A stretch of DNA of 64,000 nucleotides, taken from Kitasatospora sp044457565 (GTDB taxonomy: Bacteria; Actinomycetota; Actinomycetes; Streptomycetales; Streptomycetaceae). Made by a program: the position numbers and the translations under genes. Where the stretch lies: assembly GCF_044457565.1 (NCBI RefSeq), contig NZ_JBITGZ010000004.1, positions 1 through 64,000 of the forward strand, written 5' to 3'. Under the pieces are notes generated by a model. The model was not told where the DNA came from. It searched no databases and saw only the letters and a program-made list of their open reading frames with translations. Position 1 is the first letter of the stretch. Every line of letters begins with the position of its first letter. Below, piece by piece: positions 33,357 to 41,669 of the stretch.

Positions 33357-34258
33357 AGGGCAACCGGCTGGTACTCGACTCGGCCCTGACGGCTCTGGCG
33401 CCCGCGGTCTGGGGCAGTACCTACCTGGTGACCACCGAGCTGCTGCCACCCGACCGGCCGCTGCTGGCCTCCACCGTGCGGGCCCTGCCCGCGGGCCTGG
33501 TGCTGCTCGCCATCGGCCGGGTGCTGCCGCGCGGGGTCTGGTGGTGGCGTGCCCTGGTCCTGGGGGTGCTGAACATCGGCGCCTTCTTCTACCTGCTGTT
33601 CGTCGCCGCCTACCACCTGCCCGGCGGCGTGGCGGCCCTGGTCGTGGCGGTCCAGCCGATGCTGGTGCTGCTGCTGGCGGCCCTGCTGCTGAAGGACCGG
33701 ATCCAGCCGTTGCAGGTGACGGCGTGCGTGCTCGGCGTGCTGGGGGTGGCGCTGCTGGTGCTGCGACCTCAGGCCGGACTGGACGCGGTCGGGGTGCTGG
33801 CCGGGCTGGCGGGCGCGGTGTGCATGGCGTCCGGCATCGTGCTCACCAAGCGCTGGGGGCGTCCGCCGGGAGTCAGCGTGCTGACGTTCACCGGCTGGCA
33901 GCTGAGCGTCGGGGGTCTGGTCCTGGTACCGGCCATGCTGTTCGCCGAGGGCCTGCCGGGCCGGATCACCGGTACGAACATCGCGGGGTTCGTGTACCTG
34001 AGCGTGATCGGGGCCCTGATCGCCTACGCGATCTGGTTCCGCGGCATCGAGCGGCTGCCCGCGCTCGGGGTGTCGATCCTGGGATTCGGCAGCCCGCTGG
34101 CCGCGACGGTACTCGGGTACCTGGTGCTGGGCCAGGCCCTGTCGCCGGTCCAGCTGGCCGGCGCGGTGGCCGTGGTCGGTGCCGTCGTCCTGGCCCAGCC
34201 CAGAAGGAAGCCGGAGGTCGACCTGGCGGTTGAGGAGCCCGTCACACAAGCGTCGTAA
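33353..34258 (+). CDS. EamA/DMT-family exporter
   Basis: 301 aa with ten hydrophobic segments in two EamA repeats. The first contains LAPAVWGSTYLVTTELLPPD and YHLPGGVAALVVAVQPMLVL, and the second ITGTNIAGFVYLSVIGALIA and LPALGVSILGFGSPLAATVL. The family exports amino acids and small metabolites. The gene starts from a GTG overlapping a leader ORF and ends 30 bp before indigoidine synthetase. Export of indigoidine precursors or glutamine-related compounds is a fair inference. Confidence 0.85.
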   Translation: MKGNRLVLDSALTALAPAVWGSTYLVTTELLPPDRPLLASTVRALPAGLVLLAIGRVLPRGVWWWRALVLGVLNIGAFFYLLFVAAYHLPGGVAALVVAVQPMLVLLLAALLLKDRIQPLQVTACVLGVLGVALLVLRPQAGLDAVGVLAGLAGAVCMASGIVLTKRWGRPPGVSVLTFTGWQLSVGGLVLVPAMLFAEGLPGRITGTNIAGFVYLSVIGALIAYAIWFRGIERLPALGVSILGFGSPLAATVLGYLVLGQALSPVQLAGAVAVVGAVVLAQPRRKPEVDLAVEEPVTQAS

Positions 34259-34288
34259 CGAATCCTGTAGGCCATTCAGGGGGGAACC

Positions 34289-37200
34289 ATGAAGACCGCA
34301 CAGATCAGCACACGCATACGTACCAGGCTGGGGAGCTGCCTGCCCGGCCTGCTGAGGGAGCAGGCGCAGGCGCGGCCCCGGGCCGTCGCGGTCGTCTGCG
34401 GCGAGCGGAACCTCAGCTACCGGGAACTCGAACAGGCCGCCCGGCGGCTGGCCGCCGGCCTGCGCCGGCTGGGCGCGGGCGCCGACGACTGCGTCGGACT
34501 CTACGTCGAACCGTCCCTGGACCTGGTGGCCGGGGCGTGGGGCATCCTGTTCGCCGGGGCCGCCTACCTGCCACTGTCCCCGGAGTACCCCGAGGACCGG
34601 CTGCGCTACATGATCGAGGACAGCCGCACCCGCGTCATCGTCACCCAGGACCACCTGCGGGCCCGCCTCGCCGAGCTCGCCCCGCGGGGGACGCGCATCC
34701 TCAGCCTCGCCGACGCCGGGCCGGAGGCCGGCGCGGAGGCCCGGATGCTGCTCGGGGCCACGACCCGGATCGCCGACGGCACGGGGGAGAGCCCGGGCGA
34801 GGCCGGCGCCGCCGGCACGGGGAGCGCGCCGGAGCCGACGCCGGCGGGCCCGGGGCCGGACGACCTGGCATACGTCATCTACACCTCGGGCAGCACCGGC
34901 CGGCCGAAGGGCGTGATGATCGAGCACCGCAGCGTCGTCTCGCAGATGCGGTGGATGCACGCCTGCGGGCACCTGGGCGCCGGCGTGTCGGTGCTCCAGA
35001 AGACCCCGATGAGCTTCGACGCGGCGCAGTGGGAGATCCTCGCCCCCGCCGTCGGCGCCCGGGTGGTCCTGAGCCCGCCGGGCAGCTACCGCGACCCCCA
35101 GGCACTGATCGACACGATCGTCGAGCACGAGGTGACGGTGCTCCAGTGCGTGCCGACGCTTCTCCAGGCGCTCCTGGACACCGAGGAGTTCCAGCGCTGC
35201 AGATCGCTGCGAAGAGTGTTCTCCGGAGGCGAGGCGCTCTCGCGCCAGCTCGCGCGGGCCTTCGCCGACGCGCTGCCGTGGGCGTCGCTGGTCAACCTGT
35301 ACGGGCCGACCGAGTGCACCATCAACGCCACGGCGTACCTGGTCGACCCGGAGGCCATCGGCGAGGGCGCCGGGTCGATCCCGATCGGCGTCCCGGTCGA
35401 CAACACCCAGTGCTTCATCCTGGACGACGACCGCGCGCCGGTGGACATCGGCGAGGTCGGCGAACTGTACGTGGGCGGTGTCCAGCTGGCGCGCGGCTAC
35501 CTGCACCGGCCCGACCAGACGCGCGAGCGCTTCGTCCCCTCGCCGTTCGTGCCGACCGAGCGGCTGTACCGGACCGGTGACCTGGCGTACTGGAACCCGG
35601 ACGGCACCATCCAGTTCTCCGGCCGGACGGACAACCAGGTCAAGCTGCGCGGCTACCGCGTCGAGCTGGACGAGATCGCGCTCGCCGTCGAGGAGCACAG
35701 CTGGGTGCGGCGGGCGGCGGCGATCGTCACCGACGACACCAGGACGGGATTCCAGCACCTGGTGGCGTGCATCGAGCTCAACCCCAAGGAAGCCGCCCTG
35801 ATGGACCAGGGCAACCACGGCGGCCACCACCAGTCCAAGGCGAGCAAGCTCCAGGTGAAGGCGCAGTTGTCCAGCCCGGGGCTGCGCGAGGCCGAGGAGC
35901 TGGCGGGCCGGCCCACGCTCGAACTGCCCGGCCGGCTGGAGACGCCGCGCCAGCGGCGGGAGACCTTCGCCCGCAAGACGTACCGCTTCTTCGAGGGCGG
36001 CAAGGTCACCCGTGAGGACTTGCTGGAGCTGCTCGCGCCGCGCCAGGCCGGCGCCCACTCGCGCGCGCCCGGCGAGCCGACCCGCCCCGAGCCGACCCTG
36101 GCCGACCTGACCCTCGCCGACCTGGGCGAGATCCTGCGCTGGTTCGGCCTGTACCGCAGCGATGAGCGGCTGCTGCCCAAGTACGCGTACGCCTCGCCCG
36201 GCGCGCTCTACGCGACGCAGCTGTACCTGGAGACGGGCGGCGTCTGCGGCCTGGACGCGGGGGTGTACTACTACCACCCCGGCGAGCACCGGTTGGTGCG
36301 GACGGGGCCGGCGGCAGCCGGCTCCGGGGCCTACCTCTCGGTGCACTTCGCCGGCCGGCGGCGGGCGATCGAGCCGGTGTACCGGAACAACATCCAGGAG
36401 GTGCTGGAGTTCGAGACCGGGCACATGGTCGGGCTGTTCGAGGAGGTGCTGCCGGAGTACGGGCTGAACATCCGCCCGCTGGCGTACCGCCCGGCCCTGC
36501 GCGCCGGCCTGGACATCGCCGATGAGGACCACTACCTCGGCACCTTCGAGATCCACCCCGACGACGGGCTGCCCCGGCAGGACACCACCGAGCTCTACCT
36601 CCAGGCCCACCCCGGCGCGGTGATCGGCCTGCCCGCCGGCCAGTACCGGTACCTGGACGGCGCGTTGGAGCACCTCTCGGACGAGCTGGTGCTGCGCAAG
36701 CACGTCATCGCCATCAACCAGCAGGTGTACGAGCGGGCGAGCTTCGGCATCACCGCCGTCGCCAGGGCCGGCCAGGAGTGGCTGGAGTACGTCAGCCTCG
36801 GGACGAAGCTGCACCACCTCCAGCGCAACGGCCTCGGGCTGGGCTTCATGTCCTCCGGCTACAGCTCGAAGACGGGCCACCCGCTGCCGGCCGCGCGCCG
36901 TGTGGACGACATCCTGGCCGGCCGCGGGATCGAGCCCGGCGCGTCGTACTTCTTCCTCGGCGGCCGGGTCAGCGAGGAACAGATCCGCAGCGAGGGCATG
37001 TACGAGGACACCGTCCACATGAAGGGCCCGGCGGAGATCATCAGGGACGAGCTGGCCGGCCTGCTGCCCGACTACATGATCCCCAACCGGGTGCTGGTGC
37101 TGGACGAACTGCCGCTGACGGCCAACGGCAAGGTGGACCTGAAGGCGCTCGCGGCCTGCGAACAGGTGAGGTCCGCCGACACCGGCGGCGCCTTCGTCGC

Positions 37201-38293
37201 CCCCGCCACGGCGGCCGAACAGTGGCTCGCCGAGGCGTGGGGGAAGGCGCTGAAGTACGAGAACGTCTCCGTGGAGGACGAGTTCTTCGCCGCCGGTGGC
37301 AACTCGCTGATCGCCGTCGCGCTGATCAACCGGATCAACCGGGAGTTCGGCACCAAGCTGCCGCTCCAGGTGGTCTTCGAGTGCCCGAGGCTGGCGGACC
37401 TGGCCGCCCGGATCGACAGCGGCGCGGGCGGGCCCTCCTCGCGGCTGGTCCTGCTGCACGACGAGGCGGCCGAGGGCTTGGACGGCTCGGACCGGGGCCC
37501 CGGGGCCGACGCGGGGAAGCCGGCGACACCGGTGTTCTGCTGGCCGGGACTGGGCGGCTATCCGATGAACCTGCGCCTGCTGGGGCGCGAGAGCGCGGCC
37601 GGCCGGCCGTTCTACGGTGTACAGGCCCACGGCATCAACGCGGGTGAGGCGCCGTACCCGACGATCCGGCAGATGGCCGCCGCCGACGTGGCCGAGATCC
37701 GGCGCGTCCAGCCCGCGGGGCCGTACACCCTGTGGGGCTACTCCTTCGGCGCCCGCGTCGCGTTCGAGAGTGCCTGGCAGCTGGAGCAGTCCGGCGAGCG
37801 GGTGGAGCACCTGCTGCTGATCTGCCCCGGCAACCCCAAGGTCCGCACGGCCGACGCTGAGCGGCGCGGACGCGAGACCTCGTACGCCGACGCGGCGTAC
37901 GTGACGATCCTGTTCTCCGTCTTCGCCGGCACCACCAGGGGGCCCGAGCTGGAGCAGTGCCTGCGGGTCACCCGCGACGAGGACGGCTTCGTCGCCTGTG
38001 TCCACGACCTGTTCCCCGCGCTGGACGAGCAGCTGATCCGCAGGATCACGCGGATCGTCGCGGCCACCTACGAGTTCGAGTACAGCTTCCGCGAGCTCGC
38101 CGAGCGCCGGCTGGAGGCACCGGTGACGATCTTCCGGGCGGTGGGGGACGACTACTCGTTCATCGAGGGCAGCTCCGGTTACTCGGCCGCACCCCCGACC
38201 ATGGTCGACCTGGCCGGCGACCACTACGCCGTGCTCAGGGAGCACGGCGTCGGCGAACTCGCGGCGGCCGTCCGCAGGCGGCTCGGCAGCTGA
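34289..38293 (+). CDS. indC: Indigoidine synthetase, single-module NRPS (A-Ox-T-TE)
   Basis: 1334 aa, collinear with S. lavendulae BpsA. The adenylation domain carries AYVIYTSGSTGRPKGV at about residue 195, LYGPTECTI at about 337 and QVKLRGYRVELDEI at about 450. An FMN-dependent oxidase domain is inserted in it (about 590-860: LRWFGLYRSDERLLPKYAYA, MSSGYSSKTGHPLPAARR), and the A domain resumes with LPLTANGKVDL at about 942. The carrier motif DEFFAAGGNSL (serine about 1004) and the thioesterase GYSFG (about 1150) follow. It activates L-glutamine, cyclises and oxidises it, and the product dimerises to blue indigoidine. The chain is intact and no key motif is missing. Confidence 0.95.
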   Translation: MKTAQISTRIRTRLGSCLPGLLREQAQARPRAVAVVCGERNLSYRELEQAARRLAAGLRRLGAGADDCVGLYVEPSLDLVAGAWGILFAGAAYLPLSPEYPEDRLRYMIEDSRTRVIVTQDHLRARLAELAPRGTRILSLADAGPEAGAEARMLLGATTRIADGTGESPGEAGAAGTGSAPEPTPAGPGPDDLAYVIYTSGSTGRPKGVMIEHRSVVSQMRWMHACGHLGAGVSVLQKTPMSFDAAQWEILAPAVGARVVLSPPGSYRDPQALIDTIVEHEVTVLQCVPTLLQALLDTEEFQRCRSLRRVFSGGEALSRQLARAFADALPWASLVNLYGPTECTINATAYLVDPEAIGEGAGSIPIGVPVDNTQCFILDDDRAPVDIGEVGELYVGGVQLARGYLHRPDQTRERFVPSPFVPTERLYRTGDLAYWNPDGTIQFSGRTDNQVKLRGYRVELDEIALAVEEHSWVRRAAAIVTDDTRTGFQHLVACIELNPKEAALMDQGNHGGHHQSKASKLQVKAQLSSPGLREAEELAGRPTLELPGRLETPRQRRETFARKTYRFFEGGKVTREDLLELLAPRQAGAHSRAPGEPTRPEPTLADLTLADLGEILRWFGLYRSDERLLPKYAYASPGALYATQLYLETGGVCGLDAGVYYYHPGEHRLVRTGPAAAGSGAYLSVHFAGRRRAIEPVYRNNIQEVLEFETGHMVGLFEEVLPEYGLNIRPLAYRPALRAGLDIADEDHYLGTFEIHPDDGLPRQDTTELYLQAHPGAVIGLPAGQYRYLDGALEHLSDELVLRKHVIAINQQVYERASFGITAVARAGQEWLEYVSLGTKLHHLQRNGLGLGFMSSGYSSKTGHPLPAARRVDDILAGRGIEPGASYFFLGGRVSEEQIRSEGMYEDTVHMKGPAEIIRDELAGLLPDYMIPNRVLVLDELPLTANGKVDLKALAACEQVRSADTGGAFVAPATAAEQWLAEAWGKALKYENVSVEDEFFAAGGNSLIAVALINRINREFGTKLPLQVVFECPRLADLAARIDSGAGGPSSRLVLLHDEAAEGLDGSDRGPGADAGKPATPVFCWPGLGGYPMNLRLLGRESAAGRPFYGVQAHGINAGEAPYPTIRQMAAADVAEIRRVQPAGPYTLWGYSFGARVAFESAWQLEQSGERVEHLLLICPGNPKVRTADAERRGRETSYADAAYVTILFSVFAGTTRGPELEQCLRVTRDEDGFVACVHDLFPALDEQLIRRITRIVAATYEFEYSFRELAERRLEAPVTIFRAVGDDYSFIEGSSGYSAAPPTMVDLAGDHYAVLREHGVGELAAAVRRRLGS

Positions 38294-38440
38294 ACCACCA
38301 TCCTCGCCCCCGCAGGCCCGGTGACCCGGCCGACGGGGGCGAGCCCCGGCCGGCGGGAGCCGGACACCCGACGGGCCTGCCGCCCGTTCGCCCGGGCCCC
38401 GCCCTCATTGGGAGCCACCACCAGGACGAAGGAGCACCCG

Positions 38441-38674
38441 GTGCCGCACGTCACCATCCAACACTTCCCCCGGGACTTCACCGACGAGCAGCAGGAGCGC
38501 CTGGCCGAGGCACTCACCACGGTCGTCATGGAGCACTTCGACGTCTACGAGGGCGCCGTCTCGATCGCCCTGGAGCCGGTCGCCGCGCCCGACTGGGACG
38601 CCGTCGTCGTCACCCCGGAGATCACGGCCCGACCGGACCTGCTGATCAAGGCCCCGCACTATCGCGACGCCTGA
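38441..38674 (+). CDS. 4-oxalocrotonate-tautomerase-like protein, 77 aa
   Basis: A GTG start with GAAGGAG upstream. After removal of Met the protein begins with proline (PHVTIQHFPRDFTDEQQERL), the catalytic Pro1 of the tautomerase superfamily. The beta-alpha-beta length of 77 residues is normal, and arginines at the usual positions are not all apparent. It lies 148 bp after indigoidine synthetase in the same direction. Catalysis of keto-enol conversion of the dione intermediate is an attractive but untested role. Confidence 0.75.
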   Translation: MPHVTIQHFPRDFTDEQQERLAEALTTVVMEHFDVYEGAVSIALEPVAAPDWDAVVVTPEITARPDLLIKAPHYRDA

Positions 38675-38730
38675 CGATCCCGAGGCGCCCACGGGGCCAT
38701 GCGCCTGGGGGCAACACGCGCCTGGGGGCT

Positions 38731-39564
38731 TCACACGCCGGCGGCGACGAGGACGCCGTCGGTGGCGAAGCCGAGCAGGAGACCCACCAGGATCATCCAG
38801 CTGGTCAGCTCCTTGAGGCCGGCCCGCCGGGCCACCGCGAGCAGCTCGATCACCACGTAGAGGATGGAGCCCGCGGCGAGCCCGAGGAACGCGATGCTCA
38901 CGGTCTCGTCGACCACCTGTTGGCCGATCAGGGTGCCCACGAAGGTGGGGCCGCCGCCGATCAGGCCGAGCAGCACGAGGAACCCCCAGGACGGGCGTTC
39001 GCCGGCGGCGGCCAGCGGCGCGACGATGCCGAAGCCCTCGGTCGCGTTGTGCAGGCCGAATCCGATGACCAGCAGCAGGGCGAGGGAGATCTCACCCGCT
39101 GCGGCGGAGTTGCCGATGGCCAGGCCCTCCGCGAAGTTGTGCAGGCCGATGCCGGTGGCGATCATCAGGGCCAGCGCGGCGGCGCGGGAGCGGGCCCGGG
39201 GCGTCAGCTCCTCGCTCAGGGCCGCCGCACCCGGCCCCCGGGACAGCGGCGGCGGCGCGGCCCGGCGGCGGGCGATCCACCGGTCGTAGTACACCAGGCC
39301 GAGCAGCCCGCAGGTCAGAGCGGCGGCGAGCACCGCGCCGTCGTCGGCGGCGGTGGCCCAGTGCTGGGCGGCCAGCGCCGCGTCGGTCGGTTCCCAGGCG
39401 GCGCCGAGGACGTCCCAGAGCAGGAAGATCAAGATGCCGACGGCGAGCGCGTTGAGCCCGGCGCTCAGGCGCGGGGCGGGGTTGCGCAGCCGGCCGATCG
39501 GCAGGCCCAGGTAGATGGTGAGGCCGGCGACGGCACCGAGCAGGGCGATCTGCGGGCTGGACAT
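38731..39564 (-). CDS. ZIP-family metal transporter
   Basis: 277 aa from the ATG at 39564 (GGAG upstream). Eight hydrophobic segments are separated by a variable loop after TM3. The signature metal-site helices are ATGIGLHNFAEGLAIGNSAA and LLVIGFGLHNATEGFGIVAP, followed by GGPTFVGTLIG. ZIP proteins import zinc, iron or manganese. A strong iron box 42 bp upstream of the start suggests iron is the relevant metal. Confidence 0.88.
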   Translation of the reverse strand: MSSPQIALLGAVAGLTIYLGLPIGRLRNPAPRLSAGLNALAVGILIFLLWDVLGAAWEPTDAALAAQHWATAADDGAVLAAALTCGLLGLVYYDRWIARRRAAPPPLSRGPGAAALSEELTPRARSRAAALALMIATGIGLHNFAEGLAIGNSAAAGEISLALLLVIGFGLHNATEGFGIVAPLAAAGERPSWGFLVLLGLIGGGPTFVGTLIGQQVVDETVSIAFLGLAAGSILYVVIELLAVARRAGLKELTSWMILVGLLLGFATDGVLVAAGV

Positions 39565-39605
39565 GGGGGCTCCGGGAGGACGCGGCAGGAGGCCGGCGGG
39601 CGACC

Positions 39606-39624
39606 AATGGTTAGGCTTACCTAA
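39606..39624 (-). promoter_or_regulatory. Iron box upstream of the ZIP transporter
   Basis: TTAGGCTTACCTAA (39611-39624) matches the right 14 bases of the DmdR/IdeR consensus exactly apart from its variable position, and the full 19-mer matches 15-16 positions. The site is 42-60 bp upstream of the ATG, where a promoter should be. Between it and the next gene (39625-39787) nothing else is recognisable. Confidence 0.7.
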
Positions 39625-39787
39625 CACTTACCCGCTCAAGTGCCGTCCGCATCTCGGAGTGACGGGCGGGCGCTCGCTCGGTGGATCTGCACGCCCGCCG
39701 GGCGCCTACGCCCGGCGGCCCCGACCGGCCGGGCCCGCTCGCTGCGCGCCGCGTCCCGGCTGCGTCCTGGGCTGGTCCCCGGCGCGG

Positions 39788-40363
39788 TCAGTGCTGGCTG
39801 TTGCGGAAGCCGATCACCACGGCGCCCCACCAGCAGATCTGGGAGATCAGCGCGGTGCCGGCGCCCCAGGCCAGCAGGCGCCCGGTCAGCGGGGTGGGCC
39901 CGTGCTGCGCCATCCGTCTGTTGAGCAGCCCGGCCTGGAGGCCGTTCACCGTGAGGACCAGGACCAGCGCCAGCTTGACGCGGGTGATGGGGGAGGCCAG
40001 CTCGGGTTCGAGCATCATTCCGCTGACGACGAGTCCGGCGAGCCCGGCCCAGATCGGGGTGTGCAGGCGGGTGGTGGTGCCGAGCGTCTCATGCAGGGTG
40101 CACCGCCGGGTCATCCACGGCATCCCGTAGTAGTCGGCCACCAGGACGGCGCCGAACCCGAGGACCAGCGAGGCCAGATGGACGAACAGGGCCGCCGTGT
40201 GCAGAGCGGGGTCCGCCTGGATGTGTGCGGAGATCCAGGCGCAGGCCGTCAGGCCGGCGCAGGCCAGCAGAGCCGCGGTGGCGACGGTCCACCAGCCGTC
40301 GTGCAGGCCCAGCGGTCGGGCGGCCTCGTCGGCGGAGCGCGCGGACGCGGGAGGGATGGACAC
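39788..40363 (-). CDS. Integral membrane protein under iron-box control
   Basis: 191 aa from a GTG at 40363 with GGAG six bases upstream; a GTG at 40411 is possible but lies inside the presumed promoter. Five hydrophobic segments include WWTVATAALLACAGLTACAW, FVHLASLVLGFGAVLVADYY and KLALVLVLTVNGLQAGLLN. His and Met residues near the membrane (TRRCTLHETLGTTTRLHTP) recall DUF2269/CopD-like proteins, but I cannot name the family. Co-regulation with the ZIP transporter implies metal homeostasis. Confidence 0.7.
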   Translation of the reverse strand: MSIPPASARSADEAARPLGLHDGWWTVATAALLACAGLTACAWISAHIQADPALHTAALFVHLASLVLGFGAVLVADYYGMPWMTRRCTLHETLGTTTRLHTPIWAGLAGLVVSGMMLEPELASPITRVKLALVLVLTVNGLQAGLLNRRMAQHGPTPLTGRLLAWGAGTALISQICWWGAVVIGFRNSQH

Positions 40364-40419
40364 CGACGGCTCCGACGGCAGAGCGGACACGGACGCCTCC
40401 AGGATGATCACGATAAAGT

Positions 40420-40438
40420 CAGGTAAGGCTTACCTATA
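40420..40438 (-). promoter_or_regulatory. Iron box, near-perfect palindrome
   Basis: AGGTAAG-G-CTTACCT (40422-40436) is a perfect 15-bp dyad. The 19-mer TCAGGTAAGGCTTACCTAT matches about 15 positions of the DmdR/IdeR consensus. It lies just upstream of the membrane-protein gene read leftward. Confidence 0.7.
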
Positions 40439-40535
40439 TGTCGGGGCCGTGGTCAATCGGAGAGCCCGGCAATCGGCCCCCCTGGTCGAAGCGTGGCCGC
40501 ACCGATGCGGAGTCGAGATCTGACGGTGTGAAACG

Positions 40536-40565
40536 TTGTAAGGCAAGGCTTACTTGCCCTAGTCT
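40536..40565 (+). promoter_or_regulatory. Forward promoter with iron-box-like spacer
   Basis: -35 TTGTAA (40536-40541) and -10 TAGTCT (40560-40565) are 18 bp apart. The spacer contains GCAAG-GCTTA-CTTGC, which fits about 12 of 19 iron-box positions. It has the same architecture as the promoter at 33181 but points to sequence without a clear gene. Confidence 0.45.
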
Positions 40566-40624
40566 CTGCGCGCCGAAGACCGGTGCGGCGACGGGGCTGG
40601 CGCAGGCGCCGCCGGACGACACGG

Positions 40625-40756
40625 GTGCAGAAGTCGCTCGCGGCCCGCGACGTGCTGCACGACGAGTACACCCAGCACGTCGGCTCCGGCCACGTCGCGT
40701 GTCCGGCGAGTGTGCGCAAGCCCGGTGAGTGGTGGGGGCAGGCCCTGTTCGGCTGA
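40625..40756 (+). other. Short ORF or relic downstream of an iron-box promoter
   Basis: A 43-codon frame from a GTG contains AARDVLHDEYTQHVGSGHVA and ends KPGEWWGQALFG. It has protein-like composition but no good ribosome binding site, and the codons before it are arginine-rich nonsense. It may be the tail of a frameshifted gene formerly driven by the promoter at 40536. No other gene is seen between 40566 and 40924. Confidence 0.3.
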
Positions 40757-40924
40757 GTCCTGTCCGTCTGGTCCGTCGCCCACCCTCTTCCCCCTGTGTG
40801 CTTGGGAGTTCCCACGCCACCGTCCCGAGTGCGCCCCGCTCTCGGCCTCCTCGGCCGACGGCGGGGCGCATCGTCGTCGGCGGGACCGGATGTCTCCCGG
40901 CCGCCCGCGCCCTCAGCCGCCGCC

Positions 40925-41410
40925 TCAGTCGCCGCCATCGCCGGCCAGGTCGTCGCCGGCGCCGGCGCGCAGACCCTCGGCGGCTTCCTGGTAGGCGTGG
41001 GTGGCCCGGGTGAAGTAGTCGAAGAGCACGTCGAGTTGTTCAGGGGAGTACCCGCCGAGAATCTCGCCGATCTTCTGCCGGGCAGGTGCCATGACCCTGT
41101 CCAGATCGGCGGGTCTGCCGAGCGGCTCGACGGTGACCTTGCGCCGGTCGGTGGGCGAGGGGACGCGACGGACGTAGCCGGCCTGCTCCAGCCGGTCGAT
41201 GAGCCGGGTGGTGGGTCCGGTGGTCAGCCCGGTCCGGGTGCCGAGCTCCCCGGGGGTCATCGCCCCTTCCAGCTCCAGGATGTTGAGGGCGTACAGGTCG
41301 GTGGCGCCCAGCTCGCACGCCTTGGCACCGGCATGGCCGTGCAGCATGACCGCGCTCAGGTAGCGGCGGTAGATCCGGCCGGCGTCCGACGGCACCTGTG
41401 GTGTTGACAC
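40925..41410 (-). CDS. MarR-family regulator
   Basis: 161 aa from a GTG with GGGAAG upstream. The winged helix is clear: ATDLYALNILELEGAMTPGE, LGTRTGLTTGPTTRLIDRLE, QAGYVRRVPSPTDRRKVTVE. Length and helix layout fit MarR proteins that bind phenolic or oxidative ligands. Three interlocking palindromes lie immediately upstream, so autoregulation is expected. The divergent target gene appears to have decayed. Confidence 0.9.
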   Translation of the reverse strand: MSTPQVPSDAGRIYRRYLSAVMLHGHAGAKACELGATDLYALNILELEGAMTPGELGTRTGLTTGPTTRLIDRLEQAGYVRRVPSPTDRRKVTVEPLGRPADLDRVMAPARQKIGEILGGYSPEQLDVLFDYFTRATHAYQEAAEGLRAGAGDDLAGDGGD

Positions 41411-41427
41411 GGTCTTCCCCGCTTCCT

Positions 41428-41484
41428 AGTCTCTTCTCTAGAGAAGAGACTTCTTTGAAGAAGTAACTTCTCTGGAGAAGTTAC
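41428..41484. promoter_or_regulatory. Three nested palindromes, MarR operators
   Basis: Three perfect dyads abut or overlap. One is 24 bp at 41428-41451 (core CTTCTCTAGAGAAG), one 16 bp at 41449-41464 (ACTTCTTTGAAGAAGT), and one 22 bp at 41463-41484 (core TAACTTCTCTGGAGAAGTTA). All share the half-site ACTTCT(C/T). The spacing of about 17-18 bp between centres would place dimers on neighbouring faces and suggests cooperative binding. Confidence 0.7.
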
Positions 41485-41500
41485 CACAGGAGGGGGTGAC

Positions 41501-41617
41501 ATGAGCGTCACAAGGAGCGAGCGCGCAGACCGATGCCGACGCTCCGTACAACACCGCCGACCTCGGCACCTGGCGGCAGGCCGCCGCGACCTCGCCGAGC
41601 CCCGCTCGGCGCCGTAG
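41501..41617 (+). pseudogene. Decayed MarR-controlled gene
   Basis: A very strong ribosome binding site (CAGGAGGGGGTGAC) leads to an ATG that opens only 38 codons. A different frame just downstream reads AQTDADAPYNTADLGTWRQA, which is protein-like. The start and the good frame are out of phase, and the sequence ends within 120 bp. It looks like the 5' end of a gene lost by frameshift and deletion. The family cannot be named. Confidence 0.35.
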
Positions 41618-41669
41618 AGCCCCGCTCCGTAGAGCCCGCCGATCACCCGTCAAGAGAGGACCCACCCCC

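Noticed and set aside
33248..38245. A 1665-codon open frame on the strand opposite indigoidine synthetase
   Set aside because: It mirrors a clearly coding gene, has no protein-like motifs and arises from high GC at third codon positions.
38441..38674. Tautomerase as a degradative 4-oxalocrotonate enzyme
   Set aside because: No catechol meta-cleavage genes are nearby; only the superfamily-level assignment is kept.
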